From assembly GCA_001586965.3 (NCBI GenBank), contig LUCW03000677.1:1-52500 (forward strand): a stretch of DNA of 52,500 nt. Direction: 5' to 3'. The translations under genes and the position numbers were made by a program. This DNA is from Sphaeroforma sirkka (Eukaryota > Opisthokonta > Ichthyosporea > Ichthyophonida). Positions 12,628-28,778 of the stretch are shown piece by piece (position 1 is the stretch's first letter; each line of letters starts with the position of its first letter). The notes below the pieces were generated by a model. The model was given only the letters and a program-made list of their open reading frames with translations. It did not search any database and was not told the origin of the DNA.

Positions 12628-13119
12628 CGTGTGTGTTATATTATACAGGTTTTCCATAGCTTTATCTATCGCAACTGCAATCGAACGTAAGGCAGTAAAA
12701 ACACATTCATAAACCCCGATCTAACAACACACATACTCACCTGCAGCAATACTTGCATTCTTCAACAACTCCAACGCCACAAACTTGTCGTTCTGTGATG
12801 CCTCATCGTCCTCCAGAATGTTGCTCAACTGCTGTAGATGTGCTGGTCTTAGCAAGTGTGCAATGTGGTTCATAGCCGTCGCAGACAGCAGTTGCAATGC
12901 CTCTGGCTCTACCTTAAGAAACTCTCTGTCCCCCATTTTCGCAGTAGACACATACTTGTCTGTCAGCTTCGTCCAGGGTATATCCACTGGATTCTCACTT
13001 GTGAACAGTTCCTGGTACTTGAACGAAGGTGATGCGTACGACCGTGCAGCTGTGCATGCAATCACACGCGCTGATTGCGAGACGCGTGCCGCCTGTCTGG
13101 CTCGGTGTAGAGTGAGCAT
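7226..13119 (-). CDS. Class I (iron-sulfur) fumarate hydratase, mitochondrial
   Basis: Eight exons join in phase: 13119-12741, 12085-11947, 11685-11378, 10996-10770, 10268-10123, 9504-9332, 8214-8000 and 7375-7226. All have GT-AG borders, giving 578 residues. The enzyme interconverts fumarate and malate in the TCA cycle. The first 35 residues are rich in Arg, Ala and Ser with no acidic residue, a typical mitochondrial leader. Cluster cysteines are C133 (GCQDTGT), C252 (TAACPPYH) and C346 (VSCSADRQ); D135, H334 (PRHGAS) and T467 (SFGPTTAGR) match catalytic positions. From memory, these numbers are the same as in Leishmania FH-2. The length suits the class I family. The C-terminal domain ends in [14 protein letters not shown], followed by a short unconserved tail before TAA. 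Introns are full of tandem arrays. Animals and fungi normally use the unrelated class II enzyme, so this is notable for an opisthokont relative. The tail after FFKK is the least certain part of the model. Confidence 0.93.
7770..7999. repeat. ccacaccata-type tandem array at the fumarase exon 7 donor
   Basis: Degenerate repeats of about 10 bases (accacaccat, atacc and variants) fill the 3' part of this intron in plus-strand view. On the gene strand they read GTATGG/GTGTGG, and the exon 7 donor (GAG then GTATGG, exon end at 8000) is continuous with the array. Confidence 0.8.
8412..8640. repeat. Minisatellite with an AAACCCTA core, about 23-bp unit
   Basis: About ten degenerate units carry the core aaaccctagttactt in the fumarase intron between exons 6 and 7. 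The core resembles the plant-type telomere word, but the units are interrupted and internal, so this is not a telomere. Confidence 0.85.
9030..9378. repeat. Tandem duplication covering the 3' end of fumarase exon 6 and its donor site
   Basis: Segments 9031-9222 and 9239-9378 align, with the shared words cttgcatacagact, actacctcactc and ccgtcagg(g/a)gtcttggc. The right copy contains the real end of exon 6 (at 9332) and its donor. The left copy repeats about 40 bases of coding sequence plus a GT donor, with few changes, inside the downstream intron. Confidence 0.85.
9770..9925. repeat. 30-bp minisatellite in fumarase intron 5
   Basis: About five copies carry the core acggtaccctgatagcac followed by tacctacg. 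The array lies between exons 5 and 6 and does not touch either splice site. Confidence 0.85.
10630..10745. repeat. cgtatatatacac-type tandem repeats in fumarase intron 4
   Basis: About four units of 23-25 bases (core acgtatatacacgcataca and variants) end about 25 bases from the exon 4 donor at 10769. Confidence 0.7.
11874..11936. repeat. Perfect (TA)n, about 31 units
   Basis: Uninterrupted TA lies in fumarase intron 2, 11 bases inside the exon 2 donor. Confidence 0.97.
12315..12640. repeat. TA, CATA and GT microsatellite block
   Basis: Three TA tracts are separated by tacatacacaca and gtgtgtgtgcgtg tracts inside fumarase intron 1. Confidence 0.9.
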
Positions 13120-13137
13120 GTTTTATCTACCAGCGTT

Positions 13138-13235
13138 GTTTATAAAACTTGACCCTGCAAGTGTAATGTGCTGTTACAAAACTTGACCCTGCAAGTGTAG
13201 TGTATTACTGGTTACAAAACCTGACCCTGCAAGTG
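13138..13235. repeat. Three-copy repeat upstream of the fumarase start codon
   Basis: The words aaaacttgaccctgcaagtg, aaaacttgaccctgcaagtg and aaaacctgaccctgcaagtg recur 30-40 bases apart just 5' of the initiation codon at 13119. They may lie in the 5' UTR or core promoter. Confidence 0.85.
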
Positions 13236-15794
13236 TATTGCAAATAGTAATTGTGGTTCTGAGGATTCTCCTGGTATGCCTATATTAAAATTATACCCAT
13301 GTATGCAGACTTGTTATCATATTAAATTTCTTCAGACCACATATCCACACATCTATTTAGTTATTAATATCGTCCACTTCTTGTGTCCGTCCCAACGTGA
13401 CATCCACTTTTGGTGTCATCTGTTCTTCTCGCGGAGTTCTAATGAAGTTCTATAGCCCCCTCTAAAAACAGTATGTATTTAAATAGCGATTCTGAATAAG
13501 TTATACATACCTAAATATATTATTTTGTTTCTAAAAAGTAGAGGCGTTCACCAGAGCATCGGTCAAAGTGTCACTCAGGTGTGTCAATGACACATTGACA
13601 GCTGTCCTTCTAAAAATAGAAAATCGCCGAGGTCTCCGATTCTCTGGCTCACCGTGGTATTTTTTTGTATAAATGCAAAAAACACTAAGAATATAGAATA
13701 TATCCCGAAGTTCCCGTTCTGACCAGCGACTGTGTTTATACATATGCTTCACACACATACACCATACAGAACGTCCCATCAATTGTACGTACATAAACAC
13801 ATGCAGCTAGTAACATAACACTGTAGTAGTATACAGGGTCGAAGTGTATTGTATTAGTCCACGCATCCGCATCTCCACTAGTCACCACCGTTTACTACAA
13901 ACATCATCAGATCCAACATACACCTTTATCTGGAATCAGTAGTTTTAGACCATCGCATCTGAAGACGTCCTTCAACACAACACATCAGCAGGCAGTGGTG
14001 AGCGCAACAACACGGAATCCGCAAACGACTTGCCATTCAGAACAGCGCACACTCACCGCACAGCAGCACAGGTATTCCCAGCATGTGCATGGTTGTATGC
14101 TAGTATGACAGTGGAGTTCAGATTCAGATCGTATTGTTTTGAGGAGGGTGTGTGTGTGCATCCCATTCCGCCTACCACGGGATGAGACATTGCAAATATA
14201 AGATGTTAGGTCGCACGAACTCCAAGAAGTCAGAGGCATACAGTTCAGTCCAAGACAAGACATTATACAGCAAAGGCCTTGTACAGAGTCCCAATGCTGT
14301 GGTACAGAGTGTTCTGAAAGCGATGGACCGCAGGATGAGTTAGTGTACAGCTACCTGTATATGGCCCGCCCCTCGACACGCATCACTCGCTACATACGTG
14401 TACTTATAACATCGCTATTAATGCATACATATAAGCGTGATATGCTTCTCCATTGAGCTCCAGCACAGCGCTTTATTATCTGATACCGCGAAGTCTGTGT
14501 GACTCTGTTTTCAGCAGCACGTGCGTTGCTGTGCCGGTGGTCTATCCGGCTACCACTCAACAGAATTCACACGAACATCTCAAAACGTACATACGCAATC
14601 AGCCCAACGCAATGAGACATCAGTATACATTCTGGTGCACTTTACCGGTTCGGTACAACCCGATCAAGCACTTACTCTACCAGCAGCAACACCGTGATAT
14701 GTGTCCCACTACTAGATGCACACCCCGCGACTGTACCGAACAGTGTCTCCTCCATACTCCGATATAACAATATGTAATTATAGTCCCCCCACTCTGTACC
14801 AACGAGACACGTGCATCACATTCAGGATCAACAGCACAGAACGGTTTATCATACAGAGTTTCAGCACTTGCAAATCGACGGGATTTGAGCAGATACTTCT
14901 TGGTTGTTCTGGCAGCGTTAGTTTAGTTTGCCGGAATCTCACACAACTACCACACTCATCACAGCAGAATCTGTTCGGATTTGATACGAATCCATCGTAG
15001 TACGAGTTCGAGGCTCGCTAATTTTCAAGCACAACGATATTTCCACCCAAACGTTTACGCATTAAGGTGGTATGAACACCGTAAGGCAAGGCCGGTTTAG
15101 AAATGTTTTGATTTTAATACATCTTACTGCAACTAGACCGCGCATACAATTACCCTAGTGACTTAACTACGCAGTCAGATATGTGCAAGCTCAACAACAC
15201 ACCAACATTCAACAAATAGCCATCCATTTCGCCCATTCGGTGCGTGTACCAAGGTTCCTGTGTGAGACTGTAGCGGTCCTCCCAGACCAAGACTATTCCT
15301 AGCTGAGATAAACTGACTGCGGGGCCACAAGCATTAAGTACGTTTTAAAACCTGGACCTTCACAATGCCGCACTTGAACATTTGTCAAAGACGAGCATGA
15401 AGGTAGCTACAGTCATCAATAGCCTGAGAACTCGTCACCTTCGCATTGCAAACACGTTGCGAAGTCGAGGTGGTGCTTATTCTGGCTTAGAGGGCTGCAG
15501 CTTGTTTCACAGCGCCACGCACACACGCACGACTCTGAAGTTAGGATGGGGTGTATGATGGTCACTGGCACCACTCTCACGCACATGCAGACATAGAACA
15601 CGGCAACAGGCAACAATGTGACATGTGCAAACAATCTCTCCGCATATGTACAACAATTCATTAGCAGCACAACAACCACGCCTCGGTCTTTATATATATA
15701 TATATATATATGAAAGCGTGTGTGTGTATATGTAAATTATACACATGAATATTCAAACACACATACACCAAATTCGCAACTCAGCATCGGCAAC
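13236..15794. other. Spacer between divergent fumarase and Tra2-like genes
   Basis: No protein family is recognised in the short open frames of either strand. Promoters for both divergent genes should lie here. A small inverted repeat (tgtcaatg at 13582, cattgaca at 13593) and a short (TA)n at 15692-15712 are the only clear structures. Confidence 0.5.
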
Positions 15795-20430
<4,636 letters not shown>

Positions 20431-20440
20431 TCTCGATATA

Positions 20441-20446
20441 AATAAA
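20441..20446 (+). terminator. AATAAA polyadenylation signal of the Tra2-like gene
   Basis: AATAAA lies 11 bases after the downstream TAA stop at 20428-20430. Its position supports that stop, and not the earlier TAG at 20226, as the true coding end. Confidence 0.6.
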
Positions 20447-21224
20447 CTTGGTTATACAATAGCAGGGAAGTACGAGTTGTTTACTACCTGGATACCGCTA
20501 GACATATGTCGGATAGCCATACTGAAGTACGGCATGTGCGATTGTGTGAGCTCAGAAACCGAGACACCTCATTCCCCCCCCCGCTCAGCTGAGCAGACGC
20601 AACCTGCAAACAATTTTTGACGCACACACACATGCATCGTACAACCCATACGTGAGTGAGTGAGTACCTACGTGTGTGTGTGGATATGGCGTGATGGTGG
20701 CACAACCCGTCGAAGTGCAAATCAAGCCTTCTTGTTGTATGTGCATGTGTCCCATTCGACAGACGCCACCACTCCCCATCTCCAGGAACAATCACAGTGC
20801 ATGGTGCTACTGTCTTCTCTTCTCGCACTGTATGTAGTTTTAGTTGTTCCTTTGTATACCTTTCCCTCGAGTGTGTGACCTACGTTGAATGGCTAAATAT
20901 CCTGAGCATGCGCTTGAGATGTGCGTGTGATAAATCGCTTGCACACTTTCGTGTGGCCGTTATGTACCGAACTACACTGTCCGTCTGCACATAGTCATCG
21001 CCTGAGTCTCCTGGGTGGGCCCAGCCATACCGTCTATTGTATTGTATTGTGTGACTGTGTCAATCGGAGTGCAATGGTGTACACAACCTCGGTACAGCAA
21101 CCCCTCAACGCTGAGAAGTGAAAGACGTCAACCTGTGGTGTATGGAGCAGTGACCACTCTGCAGTGTTGTACAGTCCACGTTGACACACTCTATCACATG
21201 ATCAGGCTACAGCCCGATTGTGTG
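20447..21224. other. Spacer between convergent genes
   Basis: Nothing recognisable as coding was found on either strand. Confidence 0.5.
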
Positions 21225-22130
21225 CGTGCTTATAGTTTAAATGGGGTATATGCTTGATTGTGTGCGTGCTTATAGTATAAATGGGGTATGTGCTTGATTG
21301 TGTGCGTGCGAGTATTTTTTTATTTTGCCTATTCGAACAAGTGTATGTGTATTGCTTTTATGAACAAGAGAATGCTGAGTGCATATATGAACACGAGTAT
21401 ATTTTTTCCTTATTTGAACGAGTGTATGTGTATTGTTTATATAAGCAAGTGTATGTGTATTGCTTATCTGAACAAGAGAATGTTTATTGCTTATCTGAAC
21501 AAGTGTATGTGTATTGCTTATCTCTGAGTTTATTGCTTATCTGAACAAGTGTATGTGTATTGCTTATCTGAAGTTTATTGCTTATCTGAACAAGTGTATG
21601 TGTATTGCTTATCTGAACAAGAGAATGTTTATTGCTTATTTGAACAAGTGTATGTGTATTGTTTATGTGAGCTAGTGTATGTGTATTTTCTATCTGAACA
21701 AGAGAATGTCTATTGCTTATCTGAACAAGTGTATGTGTATTGCTTATCTGAACAGGAGAATGTTTACTGCTTATTTGAACAAGTGTATGTGTATTGTTTA
21801 TGCGAACTAGTGTATGTGTATTTTCTATCTGAACAAGAGAATGTTTATTGCTTATCTGAACAAGTGTATGTGTATTGTTTATGCGAACTAGTGTATGTGT
21901 ATTTTCTATCTGAACAAGAGAATGTTTATTGCTTATCTGAACAAGTGTATGTGTATTGCTTATCTGAACAGGAGAATGTTATTGCTTATTTGAACATGTG
22001 TATGTGTATTGTTTATATGAACTAGTTTATGTGTATTGCTTATCTGAACAAGAAAATGTTTATTTCTTATCTGAATAAGTGTATGTGTATTGCTTATCTG
22101 ACCAAGAGAATGTTTATTGCTTCTAGCCGC
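21225..22130. repeat. 27-bp minisatellite, about 30 units
   Basis: Units alternate between cttatctgaacaagtgtatg and cttatctgaacaagagaatg forms, each with a gtttattg or tgtattg tail. Because 27 is divisible by 3, long stop-free frames arise with Tyr-Cys-Leu-Ser-Glu-Gln periods. There is no start context, splice context or conserved domain to support translation. At the left, a related 42-43-base unit (gattgtgtgcgtgcttatag) is repeated three times. Confidence 0.9.
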
Positions 22131-22235
22131 TGCTGTACAACATACGGCGGCCAGTGAAGTGAAATCGTAATAACGATTCTTCTCGATCAGGTAGTGTAGT
22201 ATTCGACACACCAGGAATGCATCTCATCAATCGTC

Positions 22236-22341
22236 CGACTACGTGAGTAAACTCTAGTAATCTCATCTTTTAACTCTAGTAATCTCATCTATAAACTATA
22301 GTATTTTATCTCATCTACCAAGCTATAGTAATCCATCTGAT
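22236..22341. repeat. Short repeat just downstream of a minus-strand stop codon
   Basis: About four units of aactctagtaatctcatct type abut the stop codon of the Cys-rich membrane protein gene (TAG at 22344-22342 on the minus strand). Confidence 0.75.
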
Positions 22342-25300
22342 CTACTGAGGATTATACGTGGGATTGAAGTTCGTCGCCGTAGGGCTGTCAAACATCGGGT
22401 TTGTGTTGTTGTTCACATCATTGAACATCTCATTCACTGTAGCGGCTGCCTCAGTGGCCTGTTGTCCCTGTTTGAAGTAATACGCTGCCCCCACCACCGC
22501 CAGGAGCATAGCCGCCCCAGCCACAACTCCTCCGGCAATGACGGCTGTGTTGTTACTGTCGTCTCCTGGCACGCACGCACAGATGCACATCTGCTCCAGG
22601 ACGTCACATTCAGCGACCGGCGCAGCACCTGAACGCGTTAGAATGAGTGTATATTTGCATATTAGTCAGGGATGATGTGAACGTGAATTGTGAGTGCAGA
22701 TTCGCATAATGATTAGGGATTTGTGAGATCTCTATGGGACTCGTAGTTTCGTACTGTGGAGTTCAGTAGATGCCTTTTGTGAAGCGTGTGTCATAAAGGT
22801 GTGAGACAGCACCAACCGAAAGGCGAAGTATCAACTGTCTCATCTGCCACGCACGCCATAAAACTACACATCGAGGGCGTACATGATAAACTCTACACAG
22901 TGTCATATACCTCAGCACTGCAACGAAGTCTATGTCTAACTACGAATGGCTTGAGCCTTACAGCAAAATCAATAAAAATCCATATCTACCTACGAATTGT
23001 TTTGTAATCTATATCTACCTACGAATGTGTTTATCTATACCTACCTAGAAATGTTTTGATCTATATCTACCTGCGAATGATTTGAGCAATGTGTACTAAG
23101 GAGCCACATACCGCTTGTCAAGTTACCGGTGGTGCGTCCAAAGTTAGTTGTAGACAGTCCATCCTCCTTGCAGACGTCATCTTCAGCAGCCACGCACATC
23201 TCCTGACAGGCCTCAGAGGTCACGCTGGTGATCGCTACCTGTGTACTACTATCTGTGGCATAAACCTTCGAAGCGTTGGGCCTGTAGTCAGCAAACAGTG
23301 TCGTGCTCAACACGGCGGTAGCATTAGTGTGAGTGCACACCAGGCTGGTGTTAGGGCTATTCGCTACGGGGAACAGCGAACAGTCCGAGAAGGTACTCCA
23401 CTCACTCCACTGAGTTGGATTGCACTCGCACACGCTGCTATCCCTCGAGGGAGATCGTCCCGCTGGGCACTTAGCACAGAAGCCATCAGCATACACCTCA
23501 TCTACACGACAGGCACAGTCATCTGCTGTGTCCAGTCCATTGTCACATACGCATACTTCGTCATTATCTGCAGGGCTTTGTCCGGTGGGGCAAGCGTTGC
23601 ATGTACCATTTACGAATACTTCGTTGTCATGGCAATTGCAGTCCGTGTATTTGTTGATATCCAATCCGTTCGCACAAGCACATACAAGGTTATCGTGGTC
23701 TGGCACCTCGATGTTAATATCGCACGCGTAGCAGACTCCTTCCTTAAAATACTCGTTGGATTCACATTCACAGTTATCTACTGTGTCCAGTCCATTGTCG
23801 CATACGCATACTTCGTCATCATCTGCTGGGCTTTGTCCGGTGGGGCAAGCGTTGCATGTACCATTTACGAATACTTCGTTGTCATGGCAATTGCAGTCCG
23901 TGTATTTGTTGATATCCAATCCGTTCGCACAAGCACATACAAGGTTATCGTGGTCTGGCACCTCGATGTTAATATCGCACGCGTAGCAGACTCCTTCCTT
24001 AAAATACTCGTTGGATTCACATTCACAGTCCTCTGCTGTGTCCAGTCCATTGTCGCATACGCATACTTCGTCATCATCTGCTGGGCTTTGTCCAGTGGGG
24101 CAAGTGTTGCATGTACCATTTACGAATACTTCGTTGTCATGGCAATTGCAGTCCGTGTATTTGTTGATATCCAATACGTTCGCACAAGCACATACAAGGT
24201 TATCGTGGTCTGGCACCTCGATGTTAATATCGCACGCGTAGCAGACTCCTTCCTTAAAATACTCGTTGGATTCACATTCACAGTCTTCTGCTGTGTCCAG
24301 TCCATTGTCGCATACGCATACTTCGTCATCATCTGCTGGGCTTTGTCCAGTGGGGCAAGTGTTGCATGTACCATTTACGAATACTTCGTTGTCATGGCAA
24401 TTGCAGTCCGTGTATTTGTTGATATCCAATCCGTTCGCACAAGCACATACAAGGTTATCGTGGTCTGGCACCTCGATGTTAATATCGCACGCGTAGCAGA
24501 CTCCTTCCTTAAAATACTCGTTGGATTCACATTCACAGTCTTCTGCTGTGTCCAGTCCATTGTCGCATACGCATACTTCGTCATCATCTGCTGGGCTTTG
24601 TCCAGTGGGGCAAGCGTTGCATGTACCATTTACGAATACTTCGTTGTCATGGCAATTGCAGTCCGTGTATTTGTTGATATCCAATCCGTTCGCACAAGCA
24701 CATACAAGGTTATCGTGGTCTGGCACCTCGATGTTAATATCGCACGCGTAGCAGACTCCTTCCTTAAAATACTCGTTGGATTCACATTCACAGTTATCTA
24801 CTGTGTCCAGTCCATTGTTGCATACGCATACTTCGTCATCATCTGCTGGGCTTTGTCCGGTGGGGCAAGCGTTGCATGTACCATTTACGAATACTTCGTT
24901 GTCATGGCAATTGCAGTCCGTGTATTTGTTGATATCCAATCCGTTCGCACAAGCACATACAAGGTTATCGTGGTCTGGCACCTCGATGTTAATATCGCAC
25001 GCGTAGCAGACTCCTTCCTTAAAATACTCGTTGGATTCACATTCACAGTCTTCTGCTGTGTCCAGTCCATTGTCGCATACGCATACTTCGTCATCATCTG
25101 CTGGGCTTTGTCCAGTGGGGCAAGTGTTGCATGTACCATTTACGAATACTTCGTTGTCATGGCAATTGCAGTCCGTGTATTTGTTGATATCCAATCCGTT
25201 TGCACATAAAGTACACACGAGGTTGTTATGATCCAGTTTTTGACCTTCTTTGCAAGTATTGCAGTTGCCCTCTTTATCGAGATATTCTTTTTGTTTGTCA

Positions 25301-26076
25301 CATTCAGGAGGTGGTAAACAACAAGTCTTTTCGTCACAGACTCCATCGGCGCATACTGTATCGTTAAAATTGGTGGTCTTGAACCATCGTGGAAAGTTGC
25401 ATATATCAGGAACTGTCTCGCACGTAGTCATTCGACAGTCTGACTTCAAGGTCACCACGGCTTTCTCTAAGTTGTTATGCGCGCAACAATCATCTACCTG
25501 GGTTATCACGATTCGGTTCACTTTGCCAATCTTCACTAGATCCTTCAAATCTGATGTACCGGTTTCCCGGAGGTACACATAGCTATCTTCAACTTCAACC
25601 CCATTGACCTTAACTTGTGAACCATCGTCCATTCCATCAAAGTCTATCGTAAATTTGGACACTGTACAGTGCTCTGGGATAGTCAAGAACGCCTGAAAGT
25701 ATGTGAAATCAAGGTATTTCCAGCACGTAGGTTCTTTTTCTTCTTCTAATTTACATAACATTGAATCACGCTGCATTCCAATTATTTTTGTATCTGGCGG
25801 GTCTAGCCACTCCGAGTCCTCTGGTGGTATCACAGCCTTGCTGTACGAGCATTTATGCCCATGTATCGTTCTATTTGCGCATTTTTTATCGCTTTCTGCA
25901 TCAAACGCATTAGTCTGCCAGCCGCTGTCATCAATGTTTGCATTTATACCATGGTGCATCTGCCATGGCGAGAGAAGCACACCACCGCCCTCTCCAGACC
26001 ATTTAGCCTCTATACCTTTGGCGTATACATTAGATATGCCAAGTGCGGCCACAGCAAATATGGGAAAGATTTGCAT
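22342..26076 (-). CDS. Cys-rich repeat type I membrane protein with an NPxY tail
   Basis: Exon 26076-23112 joins 22628-22342 in phase 1 across a GT-AG intron, giving 1083 residues. A signal peptide (IFPIFAVAALGISNVYA) starts the protein. Residues about 25-220 look like a beta-rich ligand-binding domain. Cys-rich modules follow, with seven almost identical 85-residue units over about residues 290-885. Each unit has 12 Cys in two six-Cys halves, an NGTC glycosylation sequon and acidic loops. A WSEWS stretch then resembles the start of a thrombospondin type 1 module. Exon 2 encodes one transmembrane helix (about 23 residues, AVIAGGVVAGAAMLLAVV) and a cytoplasmic tail of about 45 residues ending NPMF...FNPTYNPQ. 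NPxY is a docking motif for PTB proteins and endocytic adaptors, known from integrin beta and LDL-receptor tails. A cell-surface adhesion or uptake receptor is a reasonable inference; the ligand is unknown. The modules resemble EGF or TNFR repeats, but I cannot assign a family. Confidence 0.85.
22965..23085. repeat. 33-bp repeat in the intron of the Cys-rich receptor gene
   Basis: About four units have the core atctatatctacctacgaat. The array ends about 25 bases from the exon 1 donor at 23111. Confidence 0.8.
23420..25205 (-). repeat. 255-bp coding tandem array, seven copies
   Basis: The word ccatttacgaatacttcg recurs at 23608, 23863, 24118, 24373, 24628, 24883 and 25138, exactly 255 bases apart. 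Units differ at only a few positions, including silent ones, which points to recent expansion or ongoing gene conversion. The long plus-strand open frame over the array is a shadow of the 3n period. Confidence 0.97.
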
Positions 26077-26958
26077 GCTTTCAAGGTTTATCAGGCATAG
26101 AGGTGGTGTACCAGTGATCTGTACGTTTTCGAAAGAAGCAAATTGCTTTAGTACATGACTGGTGTTATAACTTTAGTACTGCAATCAGCCTTAGTAGTTG
26201 GCTGCTGATATTTAAGTGAATATGTCAATCAATCACGTTCTCATACTGAGTCGAGCATATCTTAGTCGACAATACCAAGTGCTAGTAGGTGCCTGTGTAA
26301 ATAGTGTGAAGTATCCTACACTCAATTCAGTTTGTGTTTGGCGCCTGTTTCCTGCGTTTCAGTTTTGGAGCGACATGCCATTCATCACCAGCAACTGAAA
26401 AAAAGGGGACTCCCTGGACCCTGACTCCTCGATTCCAAAACTCCAGAGTAAATTTACCCTTTTTGTGTAGAAAACAGTTCATGTTGTTGTTTTTGTTAAA
26501 AAAAAACAAAAAAAACAACGGTACATACGTACTAAAAAGTATTTTTAACTAAAATATTTACGTATTTGGTATTTTGCAAAAAAAATTAAATAGATAAACG
26601 TAAATCAAAAAAAAAATTATATTGTATAATTATTTTTTTAGAAACTGAAAACACAATATTTCGAGAAATATAGCTCGAACCCCCATGCCCCAATGCCCCA
26701 TTGCCATATTGTGCGTAGTCTTCTAAAAAAACTAATAAAAAGACGATCAACCATGATTTTTAGTATGTATTGTTTTTTTTTTTAAATTCAAAAACAATAA
26801 CCACAGATTTACTGATTCAGATTGAGAATGTCGAGTTGTCGACTGTCCGTTGTCACTTGTCTGAGACTCTGACTCAGAGTGTGAGACTGTGGGTGTGAGA
26901 TTCAGATTCGGATGTCTTTACTCTTTTATTATTATGTGAGATGTGACGTTATGGGGGT
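26077..26958. other. AT-rich spacer upstream of the Cys-rich receptor gene
   Basis: No gene is supported. The stretch consists of A/T homopolymer runs plus a segment of gagtctgagactctgact words near 26830-26900. Confidence 0.5.
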
Positions 26959-28130
26959 ACGGGATAGATGTTTAACGTAAACGCACATTTATTCAAATTT
27001 CAAACGTAACAACGGTTATAATGTGATCAGAAGAGCCTACCTAAGTTCTTTTATAGGACTGGTGTGTATCGTTGACATCATACATATAAATGTTTAGACC
27101 TAAGAATTGCATCTATGAGTAAACAAAGGTCCGCATATGAAATAAAAGTTGAGCGTAAACGTATATTTATTCGATTTATAAAAGTACTAACGGAAAACGG
27201 TTTGAGGTACTGTAAAGGCTATGGGTGTGGAGCTAAAAATAGTGTTTTTATTTTTAAGAATTAAATACGTACGTCCTGCCATAGCCTTTTCTATAAATTA
27301 TGTAATTATACAACAAGTAGAACCGTTTTTTTTTCGTCGCTGGGAGAAGGAGGCTGACGCTGGAGGCTGGTCATTTATTATTATTTTGGACACTATAAAT
27401 TATAAAGCCTAAAGGTATTTTTTAATTTTAAGTATGAACGCTGGATCATGGACCCTGTTGACGTGATCTTCTGGTCTGGAAGCTGAAGTTTAGACTTTGG
27501 AGTCTGGAGACTGGAGACTGAGAGTGGTGACTGGAGCCCTGGCCTGGATGCTGGAGCCTTGAAGCAATTGGAGAGTGGAGAGTCTGGAGACTATTTATCA
27601 TATCATATACTGGGTTACAAAAAATTCTCTGGAGCGAGGAGACGCAGATGCCAAAAAAGGCTGGACTGAGAGTGAGAGATTGCCACTCTGCCAGACCGGC
27701 AAGACTGCAAGAGTGAAGAGAGACCAGCCACCAGAGAGTGGTCACTAACTTATTGGTAGAGTCGAGACTTAGTGAGACAGTGGTGAGAGGAGACCAGCAG
27801 GAGACAGAGGAGACTGGAGAGCTAACCTCAAAACAACTTATTGGTCAGAGTCGAGATTCAGAGTCAGTGGTGAGAGGAGACCAGCAGGAGACACAGGAGA
27901 CTGGAGAGCTAACCTCAAACCGTTTTCCATTCAAACTTTTATAAATCGAATAAATATACGATTACGTTAAACTTTTATTCTATATGCGGTCCATTGTGTG
28001 CTCATAGATGCATTTTGTGGGTCTAAACAGTATGTTCACGTAGGCCCTTCTCATCACATTATAACCGTTATAACGTTTCAAAATTGAATAAACACTTCTT
28101 TACGTTCAAGTTTTCAACTTCTATCCCGTT
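26959..28130. mobile_element. Non-autonomous DNA-transposon-like element with long inverted repeats
   Basis: The left arm (26959-27209) and right arm (27911-28128) are imperfect inverted repeats of about 220-250 bases. Both arms begin gggatag at the outer end and end ggaaaacggtttgaggt at the inner end. In between they share ggttataatgtgat, tgtttagacc, gcatctatgag, ccgcatat and atatttattcgatttataaa. The left arm has about 40 extra bases. The 700-base core encodes no transposase. I see no clear target-site duplication. Long arms without a gene suggest a fold-back or Mutator-like derivative; that class call is inference. Confidence 0.75.
27750..27920. repeat. Two-copy direct repeat in the element core
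   Basis: Two units of about 78 bases share the words ttattggt, agagtcgaga and gtggtgagaggagaccagca and end gagctaacctcaaa. The end of the second copy merges into the right inverted arm. Confidence 0.85.
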
Positions 28131-28778
28131 AACGATAGAGGTTAGTTAAGCTGTGGAGACTGTTGACTGGAGAACTGGAGAGAAAATATTTCAAGAATGT
28201 ATTTTCTATTTTTAAACAAAAATATATATAAAATAAAAAAAGTCAATGTAAATACATACAGTATTTTTATGAGATTTAAAAAAAATATATATACGTCCAT
28301 AGATCTGTTTTATTTTAGTAGACTATGAATTTATTTACGATGTTGTATTCATTGTTTATATTTAAAATAAAAAAATACTATTATTTTTAATAAAATTATT
28401 TAAAATAATAAATATTTAGGTGTTCAAACTACTATTATATTATTTGTTAAAAAAACAACAAAGTGTATTTACAAAAGGACTATTTTTTTAAAATATATTT
28501 ACATAAATACATATTTAGTCGCAAATAATTTTGTTTTGGATTAAAAAATATTTATAAAAAAAAGGTGAATATGTACCTTGGTCACTCGTGGGGACCTGGA
28601 GTCCTGGACGCCTGATCATGACTCATCAGACCGTATTCGGTGGAAACTGGAAACAGGATCATACTCGAGTCGGGAGTGAGTCAATCTTTGTTCTTCACGC
28701 GCGGCATGTCTAATCTTCGAAGGCTAGGAGCGGCAGTTCGGCACAGATGAATTGTTGGGCATTCAAAATATCTCAAAT

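Noticed and set aside
14453-15000. Small open frames between the fumarase and Tra2-like genes
   Set aside because: No similarity, no splice-phase partners and no codon pattern like the real genes nearby.
21281-22025. Tyr/Cys/Leu/Ser/Glu/Gln-repeat proteins
   Set aside because: They are products of the 27-bp minisatellite with no conserved domain or gene context.
21281-22130. CRISPR-like array
   Set aside because: Units are contiguous and degenerate, with no unique spacers, and the DNA is eukaryotic.
23089-25209. A 706-codon open frame on the plus strand
   Set aside because: It is antisense to the 255-bp coding repeats; a period divisible by three keeps any stop-free frame open. It has no domain, and the minus strand has a signal peptide, Cys pattern and a matching second exon.
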